Notes: generated by a model not told the origin, from the letters alone. A stretch of 64,000 nucleotides of DNA from CAVYGM01 sp963768025 (GCA_963768025.1 CAVYGM010000031.1:1-64000); one strand, 5' to 3'; positions 1 through 8,193 are shown, counted from the first letter of the stretch. Numbers and translations: made by a program.

Positions 1-1
1 G

Positions 2-226
2 AATACATTACTGGTAGAAATACTTGTTTTTCCTTTTGATAGCAAGGCTGCTCATACGGCGATCGAGATTCAACGAGATCTGAAAAAACTCCGAAAGACA
101 ATTGAAAAAGCGGATCTTTTTATTGCTGCCACTGCCGTTGCCAACAATCTTCCTTTAGACTCTTTGAATCGTAAACATTTTGACAAGATTCAAAGGCTTG
201 ATTTACTTGATCTGGAAAACCTCTGA
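2..226 (+). CDS. PIN-domain (VapC-like) toxin, C-terminal part, cut by window edge
   Basis: This is the last ~74 codons of a gene that begins outside the window; the frame is open from base 2 to a TGA at 224-226. The stretch DLFIAATAVANNLPL followed by SLNRKHFDKI is the classic C-terminal half of a VapC-type PIN nuclease: the Asp supplies a Mg2+-binding acidic residue, the IAATA helix is near-invariant, and the N-x-K/R-HF segment normally precedes the last strand. VapC toxins cut RNA (tRNA or rRNA) and are neutralised by a VapB antitoxin, which would lie upstream and is not visible. Downstream lies an intergenic palindromic repeat, then an opposing small gene. The tail looks intact, so this copy may be functional, unlike the remnants near 3 kb. 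Family call is firm; the RNA target cannot be told. Confidence 0.75.
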   Translation, partial: NTLLVEILVFPFDSKAAHTAIEIQRDLKKLRKTIEKADLFIAATAVANNLPLDSLNRKHFDKIQRLDLLDLENL

Positions 227-242
227 TATGGAGCGTTCTGCT

Positions 243-310
243 TGTCGCGTTGAAAACGCTAAGTGAAGTGCGCCCCGATTGCAAATCAGGGCGAGCGGGG
301 GAGGATTAAA
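243..310. repeat. Palindromic intergenic repeat, copy A
   Basis: Two successive imperfect inverted repeats (GCGTTG-AAAACGC and GCGCCCCGATT-GCAAAT-CAGGGCGAGCG). In opposite orientation it resembles the copies at 2441-2531 and 2705-2785. It sits between the PIN toxin gene and an opposing gene, so it could also act as a terminator-like structure. Confidence 0.5.
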
Positions 311-317
311 TAGAAAT

Positions 318-650
318 TCACACATATTGACAAAAACAACAGCCACAGTTGTCACATATATAGTATTCGCAGTTATTGCATTGAGTATTATCAGAAGAAC
401 TAATTTTACTTTTACAGTTCCAACAATGACTTAGATACTTTGTATTATTTGCTTTCTCAATTAATTTAGATTCCCTATTTAAGGTGCTATTATAGTTTGA
501 TATTTTTCTACTATCTGCATTTTTGACTTTTGGAGAGTCATCAGGCAAATTTAAGATATAGACTATGATTAAAATATATATAGAAAAAGCAATCCACTTA
601 CTAGTATCAGAACCTTTCTCAAACAGAAAAACTATCAAGAAGACTGGCAA
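318..650 (-). CDS. Hypothetical membrane protein with C-terminal zinc-ribbon cysteines
   Basis: Not a family I recognise. The 110-residue product begins with a hydrophobic stretch, has a likely membrane helix around residues 18-35 (WIAFSIYILIIVYILNL), a polar linker, then a Cys-rich tail with CxxC pairs at C76/C79, C91/C94 and C99/C102 plus C104, C105 and C107. This pattern suggests one or two zinc knuckles on the cytoplasmic side of an anchored protein. The listed start is a TTG at 648-650; the frame is open a little further upstream without an ATG, so the N-terminus is uncertain. The gene is much more AT-rich than the core genes of this window and lies beside an insertion sequence, which suggests acquired DNA. 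It could be a fragment; no function is assigned. Confidence 0.45.
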   Translation of the reverse strand: MPVFLIVFLFEKGSDTSKWIAFSIYILIIVYILNLPDDSPKVKNADSRKISNYNSTLNRESKLIEKANNTKYLSHCWNCKSKISSSDNTQCNNCEYYICDNCGCCFCQYV

Positions 651-821
651 ATAAACGACATAATAATGGCAAGATAATAAAAACTATAATTCCTGAAATT
701 AAATAAAAAAAAATTATTCTTAACGAATTTCTTCATATAAAATTAACTTTTCAAAATTCTTTCAGTGACCAATCATCAATATTTTTTTCTAATAAATTGC
801 ACTTTATACCCAAAAACAATG

Positions 822-1744
822 AAGCTGTTTAAAGTTCTTTTTCAGTTTGAGCAAATCTCCTCAAAAATATGATGGCGAATACCGAGATAGTGCTGGCCCA
901 GCCAGTTTCGTGCTTTCGTTTCGTACCGCACAGGCGGACTCTTGAATCCGTCCAGCCAAGCGTTCGTCCTCTCGACGACAAACCTTCCTTCATATAACTC
1001 ATCGTCAAGCAGATAGTCATGATCTCCCCCGTTTCTCTTGTTGATGGCTATGTTGGGGTTTATCTCCAAAGACTCGCAGAATTCGCGCATCTTCTTGCTG
1101 TCGAAGCCTGCATCCGCATTCATGAACAGACCTCGGTGCTCGATGTTCGCCCCGTCGAGCGTACCGATGATTTTGGCCACGCTTTTCTCGACCTCGAACA
1201 GGTCGCTGTGGTTGCCCGCCACGGGCTGCGAGCAGGCCAGCGGGATACCTTGGCTGTCGGTAAGAAAGAGCATGTTGGTCGTCTTGCGCTTCTTGCGGCC
1301 TTGGTAGGCCACTGCCTCCCCACCCCGCCAAGCGGGCGTGTGGCTGCCGTCCAACTGCACGCTGGACATGTCAAGCTCGGCTTTGTTAAGCGCCAGCAGC
1401 GCCTCCCACATGCGCTGCCAAGAGCCGTCCTTGCACCATTTGTTGTAGTAGTAGTACACTGTATTCCAAGTTATTGTGTGTTTGCCGAACCAACCCCGAG
1501 TAGGCAGCTCGCGCCACTGCGTACCCGTTTTGACGCGATGGACAATCGAGCGGACGATGCGCCAAAGGCCCACGCTGCATTCCGGCCCGCGTTTGCCTTT
1601 CGACAGGTGGAATACAAGGTGTTGGTTAATGATTTTTTTCGTTAATTTGGACATGGTCGTAGGTGTTTTGGTTGTCAAGTCGTATTTTCAAACTTAACGT
1701 CCTACGGCCGTTTTCCTTCATTCCTCAAAAACTTTAAACAGCTT
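822..1744 (-). mobile_element. IS5-family insertion sequence
   Basis: The element is bounded by perfect 15-bp inverted repeats (AAGCTGTTTAAAGTT at 822-836, its complement at 1730-1744) and carries a single transposase gene on the minus strand. Its base composition is clearly GC-richer than the AT-rich DNA on either side. CAAT occurs next to both ends (817-820 and 1747-1750) but is offset by one base, so I do not claim a clean target-site duplication. IS5-family elements move by a DDE cut-and-paste reaction. The ends and gene look intact, so the copy may still be active. Confidence 0.8.
842..1678 (-). CDS. IS5-family DDE transposase
   Basis: Transposase of 278 residues, the normal length for IS5-type enzymes, and the only gene in the element. 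The N-terminal third (about residues 19-95) matches the DUF4096/IS5 helical DNA-binding region with its WRELP and YYYYNKW motifs. The RNase H-like catalytic core follows: D110 in QLDGSHT, D189 in NADAGFD and E236 in FVVERTNAW form the DDE triad, with the typical R and K near the Glu that mark the Y-(2)-R-(3)-E-(6)-K-like signature. The enzyme binds the 15-bp terminal repeats, cuts at the ends and joins them to a target site. The ATG at 1676-1678 lies 50 bp inside the right-hand inverted repeat. No frameshift or stop interrupts it. Subgroup within IS5 (for example IS427 or IS1031) is not settled from sequence alone. Confidence 0.88.
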   Translation of the reverse strand: MTTKTPTTMSKLTKKIINQHLVFHLSKGKRGPECSVGLWRIVRSIVHRVKTGTQWRELPTRGWFGKHTITWNTVYYYYNKWCKDGSWQRMWEALLALNKAELDMSSVQLDGSHTPAWRGGEAVAYQGRKKRKTTNMLFLTDSQGIPLACSQPVAGNHSDLFEVEKSVAKIIGTLDGANIEHRGLFMNADAGFDSKKMREFCESLEINPNIAINKRNGGDHDYLLDDELYEGRFVVERTNAWLDGFKSPPVRYETKARNWLGQHYLGIRHHIFEEICSN

Positions 1745-1749
1745 TTCAA

Positions 1750-2390
1750 TATTCTCTTTGCTTTAATTTGATATTTCTGAAAGTATTTTTTAGAAATTAT
1801 TTGCTCAATTGCAATCTGAGAACTAGATGTTTTAAATTCAATTATTATAATTTTATCTTCCAGTTCAATCACAGGACTCTATTCGACCAAAGTTGGTGAC
1901 CTGCCTCACTCTCGATGTCAAACCCAAAGTATTTGATTAGTGAGACCAGGAGATAGTATGAAAATATGCTTCGGTAACTTTTATTTTATATGAAATGCTA
2001 CGAATATGGATTGGATAGAAACACAAAAATTTTTAAAGTCTTCATCAATCAGATATTGTTTCATTTTGTCATTTTGATTATACTTTGATATTATTGAAAT
2101 TTTTGGGTAATGGTAAAGTCATTTTATTTTTTGAACTGTAAAATGCTCTATTGTAGCAAACTTGGTTAAGATATTTTCAATCATTTTTTTCTCTCTTTCA
2201 AATTCCCCATCAATAACACTAGGACTCGCCTCTGATCATTATATTGAAATTGCAAATATACCATTCATCAAAATCTAGTACAGCTACATCAATAGTATTA
2301 TGAGTTATTTCAGAATCAAAAAGAATTTCTAGCACCCTTGTTTTCTTCGAGGTCACTGAAATATGCAAATAATTGTTCTTTGAAATTCAT
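1750..2390 (-). pseudogene. Decayed hypothetical gene
   Basis: Reading the minus strand from an ATG at 2388-2390 gives MNFKEQLFAYFSDLEENKG, then the frame is lost. It resumes after a +/-1 shift as VLEILFDSEITHNTIDVAVL and DFDEWYICNFNIMIRGES, breaks again, continues as PSVIDGEFEREKKMIENIL, and again near the left end as KYNQNDKMKQYLIDEDFKNF. At least three frameshifts or stops lie within about 600 bp, so this is a true relic rather than an error. The remaining pieces look like a small soluble acidic protein; I cannot name the family. It is AT-rich and directly abuts the left-facing IS5 element, which may have truncated its 3' end. Reader note: apart from this relic, 1750-2440 holds nothing else I can support. 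Confidence 0.5.
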
Positions 2391-2440
2391 TTTTCAAGTC
2401 TTTTTAAAATATACTCATCCTGCTAACACTGATTAAAATC

Positions 2441-2531
2441 GGGGTTGAATCCTCGCTTGCCCCAATTTAAAATCGGGCGCGGTCATCTCCTCGCGTTTGC
2501 AACGCCTGCGGGCGACCGTGCGAATACTCGC
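2441..2531. repeat. Palindromic intergenic repeat, copy B
   Basis: Contains the inverted pair CGTTTGCAACG within a GC-rich stem, GCCCCAATTTAAAATCGGGC as a second stem, and the 12-mer GCGGTCATCTCC (2479-2490) that recurs exactly in copy C (2716-2727). The complement also matches copy A in its order of two stems. Confidence 0.55.
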
Positions 2532-2597
2532 AAAAATGATCGAGTAAAACGATACATCCTCGACGCGACTTCTCAAATAAAAGTTAGCCTGCTAAAC

Positions 2598-2715
2598 TAA
2601 TACTCCTGCACCAGCACCTCCGTCGGAATGTGAAGCGAAGCATTCAGTTTCCTTATCATTTCCAGACTCAGCTTCCGCTTTCTGTTTAGAATTTCAGCTC
2701 GTCGATTTGAAACTG
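2598..2715 (-). pseudogene. HigA-type antitoxin, C-terminal remnant
   Basis: The minus strand encodes SNRRAEILNRKRKLSLEMI followed by RKLNASLHIPTEVLVQEY and a stop at 2598-2600. This is the DNA-recognition helix and C-terminal tail of a HigA-family (XRE/HTH) antitoxin, in which the segment S-x-R-x-x-E-I-L-N-x-K-R-x-L-S-L is nearly invariant. Only about 40 codons remain: the upstream half is missing, and the reading frame runs straight into repeat copy C. Whole HigA proteins of this class are roughly 100-130 residues and repress their own operon while binding the HigB mRNA-cleaving toxin. No higB is visible. I infer that repeat insertion or a deletion ended at this point removed the N-terminus. 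The family call is strong despite the truncation; one base of uncertainty applies to the exact frame positions. Confidence 0.65.
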
Positions 2716-2785
2716 GCGGTCATCTCCCGCTTGTACCCCAGCGGGCGACGTGCGTCCGCCAAAAGCCTCTTGGCTTCACGTCGCA
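2705..2785. repeat. Palindromic intergenic repeat, copy C
   Basis: Shares GCGGTCATCTCC (2716-2727) and a downstream GCGGGCGACGTGCG-type segment with copy B, and forms GC-rich inverted repeats (CCCGCTTG/CAGCGGGCG; AAGCCTCTTGGCTT). Its left end coincides with the point where HigA homology stops. Confidence 0.5.
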
Positions 2786-2834
2786 AATACTGTTCTAACA
2801 TTTCGAGTGCCTTGATAATCATACTTGCGATTAT

Positions 2835-3278
2835 GCATTTTACCAGCCGTAGGCCAAAATGAATCAAATGACCAGAATCCGTAGGTAGTTCGTACGCAGT
2901 TCCATGTCACAGGTAGAGGGCAGTCGCTGCAATCCATAAGTCGTTTTTACCCATGATTTGAGCAGTCAAGCCCAAGCGGCAACGGTGTTAGCGAGTCTTG
3001 AACTTTCCACTAGAACTGAACGCGTTTATCAATGATGGGCATACATCACTAGTGCAATGACCGGGATACCTGAATTAATCGGACTAGTAATTCAAGATCC
3101 TTTGCACGAAAGTCGGCTTTCTGATAATCCCCAGTCAGCTTTGAGGGCAAAGCGATTCCAACGTTCCTGCCACGACCAGCAGGAATTACAGTCTTGGCAA
3201 CGGCTCCGTGTTTGCGTAATGTGCGCTGAAAATCAGTATTACATTGGTATCAAAGATCATCGTCGGATACTTTCGCAT
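2835..3278 (-). pseudogene. Decayed PIN-domain (VapC-like) toxin
   Basis: Minus-strand reading begins MRKYPTMIFDTNVILIF, the first strand of a PIN nuclease with its metal-binding Asp in FDTNV. Homology reappears in other frames as LINAFSSSGKFKTR, LGLTAQIMGKNDLWIAATA and HFGLRLVKC, which match the central and C-terminal parts of VapC toxins (MGKND and IAATA motifs hold two further acidic and core residues). Several stops and shifts separate the pieces, and a stretch around 3080-3230 that reads VAKTVIPAGRGRNVGIALPS does not look like PIN at all, so an insertion or rearrangement is possible. It follows the antitoxin remnant at 3373-3536 in the usual antitoxin-then-toxin order. Multiple independent lesions make this a genuine pseudogene. 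Boundaries are approximate. Confidence 0.6.
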
Positions 3279-3372
3279 GTTATGCTTTTCAAGCAAATGC
3301 TCCCGGTACATCCTTTTGTAGTCAAGATCTTCGGAAGAAGACTGCCAGAGGTCATGCTTCTCACAAACGGAG

Positions 3373-3536
3373 TTATAGGACAACTTCTTCATCATCGTTG
3401 ATCTCCCCACGACTCACCAGAAATTTGAGATAAGACTCAACCAAATTAGACAAGCTTCTCTCCTGAGCGGCAGCCTACTCTTTTGCTTTCTCGATCACGT
3501 CCTTATCGAGTGTTACAATGTTAGTTTCGCATCCAT
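3373..3536 (-). pseudogene. Decayed DUF6364-type antitoxin
   Basis: From the ATG at 3534-3536 the minus strand reads MDAKL, then after a one-base shift TNIVTLDKDVIEKAKE, an in-frame TAG, then AAAQERSLSNLVESYL and KFLVSRGEINDDEEVVL. This closely matches the short ribbon-helix-helix-like antitoxins of the DUF6364 family (typical start MxTKLTLTIDKxVIxxAKxYA, then RSLSxLVENYL) that pair with PIN toxins. One frameshift and one stop inactivate it. The gene sits 6 bp downstream of a perfect 28-bp palindrome and just before the PIN toxin relic, so the original unit was an autoregulated toxin-antitoxin operon. Confidence 0.65.
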
Positions 3537-3542
3537 AAAAAC

Positions 3543-3570
3543 AAGTATATTTGTACGTACAAATATACTT
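3543..3570. promoter_or_regulatory. Perfect 28-bp palindrome, probable antitoxin operator
   Basis: Each 14-bp arm reads AAGTATATTTGTAC towards the centre, with no mismatch and no loop. It ends 6 bp before the ATG of the decayed antitoxin. Antitoxins usually repress their own promoter by binding such sites. The lack of a G/C stem and T-tract argues against a terminator. Confidence 0.55.
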
Positions 3571-3602
3571 TTTTAGCCGTATAAATCAATAAGCACCCCT
3601 TC

Positions 3603-6416
3603 CTAAAACTCCCTCGGCGAGGTCTTCACCTTCCGTACCTTCTTCACCTTCTTTTGCTTCTTTGCTTTCTTTTCCCGTAGGTCCTCATCATCCTCCGCCC
3701 GGCGCTTCTGCATGGTTTCGGTGCGGTCCATTTCTTCGGATTCGGCGAAGGCTTTCCAGTCGAATTTTTCGTCGAAGGGATCGAGGGCCTTTTGGGGTTC
3801 GAAGATTTGGGGATCGGCCGCGAGGGCGTTGTAGGGGGCAAAGTCGGGGGTATTGGTGAAGAGGTCACTCATGTCCGTGGCCGTGGCGTCGTACTGATTG
3901 AGGTAGGGAATGCCCAGCACGTGCCAGAAGGTTTTGAAGATACTGCCGAAGCTGTAATGCTGATGACCCACGTAGTTCTTTTTGGCGTAGGGCGAGGCCA
4001 CCATCAGCAGGCTGCGGTGGGCATCCACGTGGTCTACGCCGCCCTGTGGGTCGTCTTCGGTCACTACGATCATCATGTTTTTCCAGTAGGGAGTTTTGGA
4101 CAAAAACTCGATGGTGCGGCCCAGGGCCAGGTCGTTGTCGGCCATGTAGCTTTCGGTGAAGGGGTACCCTGCCGCCGGGCGCTCGCGGGTACCGTGGTCG
4201 TTGGGGAGCATGAGCGTCAGCATGGAGGGAAGGGTTTTGCCTTCACCTCCCCATTTTTCGTTGAATTCCTTCATGAACACATCCGCCCGGAACTGATCGG
4301 GTATGGCCATGTTGTAGGTCGGGAATTGCTGGGATGATTTGTCGAAGAGCGGGGCGGGCAGCGGGTAGTTGACGGTATACAACTCGCCGATGTACTTCAT
4401 GGTACTGTCGGAGTAGGCGGCAGCCATTTCCACCCCAAAGCCCCAGTTGAAAAAGTCCTTCTTGTTGCGTTGCAGGTGTTCCCACATCGAGCCGGCTTCG
4501 TTGTAGTCCTCGGGATAAATACTACCTGCGGAGCCGTAAAACGACAGGTTGCCGGGGGCCGTGGAGGTATCGCGCAGGCTACGAATGCCTCCATAGGCCG
4601 CAGCAGTACCCGTCTCTACCCACTCGTTGGGGTAGGTACCCACCAGCCAGCGGTGGCCGTCGGCCGACACGTCGGAGTCGCAGTAGTAGTTGTCTGACAT
4701 GGCAAACTGCCGGGACATCGCGTGGTGGTTGGGCATGACATCGCCGTTGGTCAACGGTACGTTTTTTATCCCGACTCACGAAACTCCGATCCAGGCCGTA
4801 GCGGGCAATAGTGGAGTCACCGTTGCCTCCCCGGAATTGCCCGTACACCTCGTCGTAGGTACGGTTCTCCTTGGCAATGAACACAATGTGCTTGATGGGC
4901 GACTCGTAAGCACCCGGATAGGGCGGAATGGGATTGTTGTTCTGGGCCGTAGCCTGAACAAATCGGTAAGTTGTTGTCCCGTACCTTTTGGGTCAAGGCG
5001 GTTAATTGGCCATCGGACGGAATATCAATGACGGATACGGTACCTTTCATAAGGCTACCAATGTAGCTACCCTCCGGCCCAAGCGTGAAGGTACTGCCGC
5101 CGTTGGGGCCACTGCCGTAGCCTTTGGCGTTGGTCACGATGAGTTTGCGGCCATCGGGGCTTACTTTCAGCTTGGACGGAAACCAGCCCGTGGGAATATG
5201 GCCCAGTACTTTGAGGGTAGGTACGTCGATGACGGCCACGGCGTTGATCCCGGCTTCGGCTACGTACAGGCGTTGCTGATCGGGCGAAACCGCTACCCCA
5301 AAAGGGATTAATCCCCGGAGTTTGCCCAGTCGTGGTTCGGGATTCAGGTAGATGTTATTCACTACGGTATCGCGCTCCATGTCGATGACCGACACGCAGT
5401 CGTTGTTGCCGTTGCTCACAAACACGTAGCGGTCGGTGGCTACCACGGAGTTGGGGCTGCTGCCACCCACGGCGGGAAAGTCCTCCACCATCTGCCCGAC
5501 CAGGATACCGGTTTTGATTTTGGACTTCACCACCGGCTGCCCGCTTTTCAGGTCGTAGCTCCACACCGAAAAAGCTTCGGGAGCATTGGGGTCACCCAGG
5601 GCCGGTACGCCTTCGGAAGGGATACCCTCCTTCATTTCTTTGGAATTGTACCGGGTCGCGGGCCATTTGTGAGCGGTCTTTTTCAGATCAGTCCATATCC
5701 AGATCGGTAAATGGCTTGTACTCAAATACGCCTACGTTGGCCACGTATACCCGATCTTCGTCGGGCGACAGGCATACTCCAAACGGGTAGCGACCGGTAG
5801 GAATGGAATGCTGGATTTTGTTCGTACGGGTATCAATGACCATCAGCCGAAAGCCGATCTGATCCACGGCGTAGAGGGTATTACCGTCTTTTGAAAGTAC
5901 CATATCGCCGATGTAGCCGTGGTAGTATTTGATGCCGTTCACTTTCTGGGCGCAGTTGATGGTACCCGTTTGCTTGCCAGTAGCCAGGTCAAAGAGGAAT
6001 ATCTTATTGGTTTCTCCGCCCGCCACGTACACCGTTTTGTTATCGGGCGTGATGGCCAGGCCCATGAAACAGGCTTCCAGAATGCCCTCGTCGGTTTTGG
6101 CCTTGTCGGGTACCTGCTGTACGGTGGCGTTGTCGGCCAGGACGTTGCGGATGATGCTGATGGAAATGGGATTGATACCGGAGTTAGCCGTAACGGCTAT
6201 GCTCCCATCGGCACTGACGGCCAGGCCATACGGGTGCGGGGCCGTGGTAATCTGCCGACCGGTAGGGGATATGTGCCGGCCGTTGGGTAAGGTGGTGATG
6301 CCGTTTTTGTCAATTTTGAGGTAGTCGGTGCCGGCCGGGGTTTTGGCTACCCAGGTTTGGGCGGTGGCGGTTAGGGAGATAAGGGATACGAGGAGGGGAA
6401 GGAGTGATTTTTTCAT
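3603..6416 (-). CDS. YncE-like beta-propeller / phosphoesterase fusion (three frameshifts)
   Basis: The intact gene would encode about 935 residues, the usual size for Bacteroidota proteins annotated as bifunctional YncE/alkaline phosphatase. A signal peptide (MKKSLLPLLVSLISLTATAQ) is followed by YVTN/NHL-type propeller blades (HPYGLAVSADG, NKTVYVAGGE, DRVYVANVG), then a phosphoesterase domain related to acid phosphatases and phospholipase C (PF04185): ENRTYDEVYGQF, GDVMPNHHAMSRQF and VTEDDPQGGVDHVDAHR hold the metal-binding Asp, His and Glu residues. The last 50 residues are a Lys/Arg/Glu-rich tail. The frame changes near 5700, 4965 and 4765; the pieces are collinear and well conserved, so I suspect sequence error. 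It would act in the periplasm or outside the cell, releasing phosphate from esters. It is the most downstream gene of a minus-strand block with a PhnZ-like oxygenase and SusCD. Confidence 0.8.
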
Positions 6417-6439
6417 AGCGTTAATTACCTCACCCCCGG

Positions 6440-6463
6440 CCCCTCTCCTTCTAGGAGAGGGGG
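6440..6463. repeat. Short intergenic hairpin repeat (CCCCTCTCC type)
   Basis: CCCCTCTCC-TTCTA-GGAGAGGGG stem-loop, flanked by CCTCACCCCCGG. Related hairpins with the same CACCC lead-in occur at 8084-8108 and 20663-20680. It lies between the phosphoesterase gene start and the oxygenase stop, in AT-poor intergenic DNA. Confidence 0.5.
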
Positions 6464-6489
6464 AGGTTTAGTTTGGGTGCGGGTGACAT

Positions 6490-7051
6490 TTAGTAGTTAT
6501 TGGATTCTAAATAATTTTCAATAATGGTCAAATAGTGATCGAGATCGGGCGTGGTGTAATCAATCATTTTGGCGGCTTCGTCCCAGCGCCTCATGCGGAT
6601 GATGAGGTCAAAATGCAGGTTATTTTCAAAGACTATGGCTTCCTTCTCCTCCATGGGCCACCCTGGTAGGTGAGGGTCTGGAGACTGGCTTCGGAAAGGG
6701 CCGCAAAGTAGGCGGGATTCTTCCAGGTCAGGTAGCGCTTGGCATTGACATGGTTTTCAATCAGCAGGCGACGCGATCCGAGAAGCCCCGCGCCCGCAGC
6801 CATTCGGCGGCCACTCCCTCATGATCCATGCGCCCGTACTCGTCCATCAGTTCGGCGGGGTCGTCGGTGGGCAGCATGTGACCGATGTCGTGCAGGAAAG
6901 CGGCTATCTGCACTTCTTCATTGAAACCATCGCGCCGGGCCAGTTCGGCAGTCTGCGCGGCGTGCTCAAACTGCGATACAGCTTCGCCATAGTAGGGTTC
7001 GCGGCCGTACTTATCAAAAAGTTCGCGGATTTCGTTTAGAGTCTGGTTCAA
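6490..7051 (-). CDS. PhnZ-like HD-domain diiron oxygenase (two frameshifts)
   Basis: About 187 codons, matching the family of phosphonate-degradation-associated HD proteins (PhnZ/TmpB clade, MIOX relatives). PhnZ cleaves the C-P bond of 2-amino-1-hydroxyethylphosphonate with O2 and a mixed-valence diiron centre. Visible residues fit that fold: Y20 and E23 in YYGEAVSQFEH (substrate lid pair), H30, the HD pair H54-D55 in FLHDIGHML with H58, H77 in RMDHEG, a His in ENHVNAKRYL, and the last Asp ligand in RRWDEAAK. Two one-base losses break the frame, one near 6768 and one at 6655-6657 where CCCC has become CCC on the coding strand. Start ATG at 7049-7051. Neighbours are phosphatase-superfamily genes and SusCD. 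Substrate is inferred; the clade also includes enzymes of unknown specificity. Confidence 0.75.
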
Positions 7052-7144
7052 AGTAGAGTGAAAAGTTTATGGGTTAAAAGTCAAATGTTGATGAGCGAAG
7101 AAGCTTTGAACTCCTTGACTCTAAACTCATCAACTCCAAAAAAT

Positions 7145-8018
7145 CTACTTCATCGCCTCCGTAATGGCCTTGCCCGTCCAGCATTCAAAAGGTTTTACGT
7201 TGAGTACTTTGGCTACCGTCACAGCCGTATCGAAGGTATCGATCGGGGTGGTAAGTTCGTGATTTTTTCGGATACTTTTCCCCGAAATAATCCAGGGAAT
7301 CGTCATTTCGGCCACACTGGTACCTCCGTGTCCTTTATTGATTCCGCCGTGGTCAGCGGTGATGAGTACCACCGTTTGGTTGGCTTTGCCCGAAGCCCGG
7401 ATCGCGTTCATGATTTTCCCGATCAACTGATCTGCCTTCGCTACTGATTCGTAGTAGGTTGGCGTCCCGTGTCCGCTTTCGTGCCCGGCATGATCCACGT
7501 GGTCGAGGTGAACAAAGGTGAAAAGCGGAGCCTTCGTAGCAATATACTCAGCGGCTTGCAGGGCGGTATCGTCTTCGCCTTTTCCATCAATCTTTACATT
7601 ACACACATCGTCTTCCATTAGGCGGCCAAAATCGTCCCAGTCATAGAAGCAGGCGATGGTGGCATTTTTGTTTTGCTCCCGCACGGCCCGGAATATCGTG
7701 GGGTACAGTTGCCCTTTGGCACCACCGCAGTACGACTTTGTCGGCGATATCCACCCGCTTCCAGTCGTTGGACCAGATTTCGTGGTGGGCGGGCGAGGTA
7801 CCCGTAATCATCGAGGCCCAGTTGGGGCTGCTCGAACTTGGGTACACGGCTTTGGCATTCATCGAGTAGCTTCCCTGTTTCATAAGGGAATCCAGCACGG
7901 GGGTTGGGGCTTTTTGGATACCATCAGGACTAAGGCCATCCAGGCCGATAACCACTACCCGTTTCTGGGCGTGGGAGGTAAGGGATAAAAGGAGGATCAG
8001 ATAAAGGAGGTAGCGCAT
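7145..8018 (-). CDS. Alkaline-phosphatase-superfamily phosphodiesterase/phosphatase (one frameshift)
   Basis: A secreted enzyme of about 290 residues with signal peptide MRYLLYLILLLSLTSHAQ. Motifs of the type I phosphodiesterase/nucleotide pyrophosphatase branch are present in order: VVVIGLDGLSPDGI (first metal Asp), PSSSSPNWASMITG (nucleophile Ser/Thr loop), VHLDHVDHAGHESGHG (Asp and His zinc ligands) and ITADHGGINKGHGG (Asp-His pair). The relative shortness is typical of the minimal AP-fold phosphonoacetate-hydrolase-like and NPP-like proteins. The frame shifts near 7730, between IADKV and YCGGAKGQL; both halves are well conserved. It ends about 90 bp before the PhnZ-like gene and reads in the same direction, so the two may be co-transcribed. 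Likely role: extracytoplasmic release of phosphate or a phosphonate headgroup from an organophosphorus compound. Exact substrate unknown. Confidence 0.78.
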
Positions 8019-8083
8019 AAATGGAACAGTCTAAGAGATGGGTTTTTGCGAAATTTGCCTCACCGCATCAGCGGACCACCCTG

Positions 8084-8108
8084 CCCCTTTTCCTGCCAGG
8101 AGAAGGGG
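8084..8108. repeat. Short intergenic hairpin repeat (CCCCTTTTCC type)
   Basis: CCCCTTTTCCTG-CC-AGGAGAAGGGG stem-loop preceded by CCTCACCGC and CCACCCTG, the same style of element as at 6440-6463 and 20663-20680. Confidence 0.45.
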
Positions 8109-8126
8109 GCCGGGGGGAAGAGGTAA

Positions 8127-8158
8127 AAAAAAGCGGAAGTAAGGTACCCCCGCTTTTT
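8127..8158 (-). terminator. Rho-independent terminator of the SusD gene
   Basis: On the minus strand the stem AAAAAGCGG / CCGCTTTTT is followed by a T-run, 36 bp after the SusD stop. It separates the SusCD operon from the phosphatase gene. Confidence 0.7.
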
Positions 8159-8193
8159 CATTACTACCAAACCTACTTTGATACATCAAATGC

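Noticed and set aside
1019..1645. Long plus-strand open frame across the insertion sequence
   Set aside because: It is antisense to a clear DDE transposase, with no motif of its own.
817..1750. CAAT as a target-site duplication of the IS5 element
   Set aside because: The two copies are offset by one base relative to the inverted repeats, so the match may be chance.
3057..3401. Plus-strand open frame of 114 codons
   Set aside because: Antisense to toxin-antitoxin remnants; no family-like sequence and no start context.
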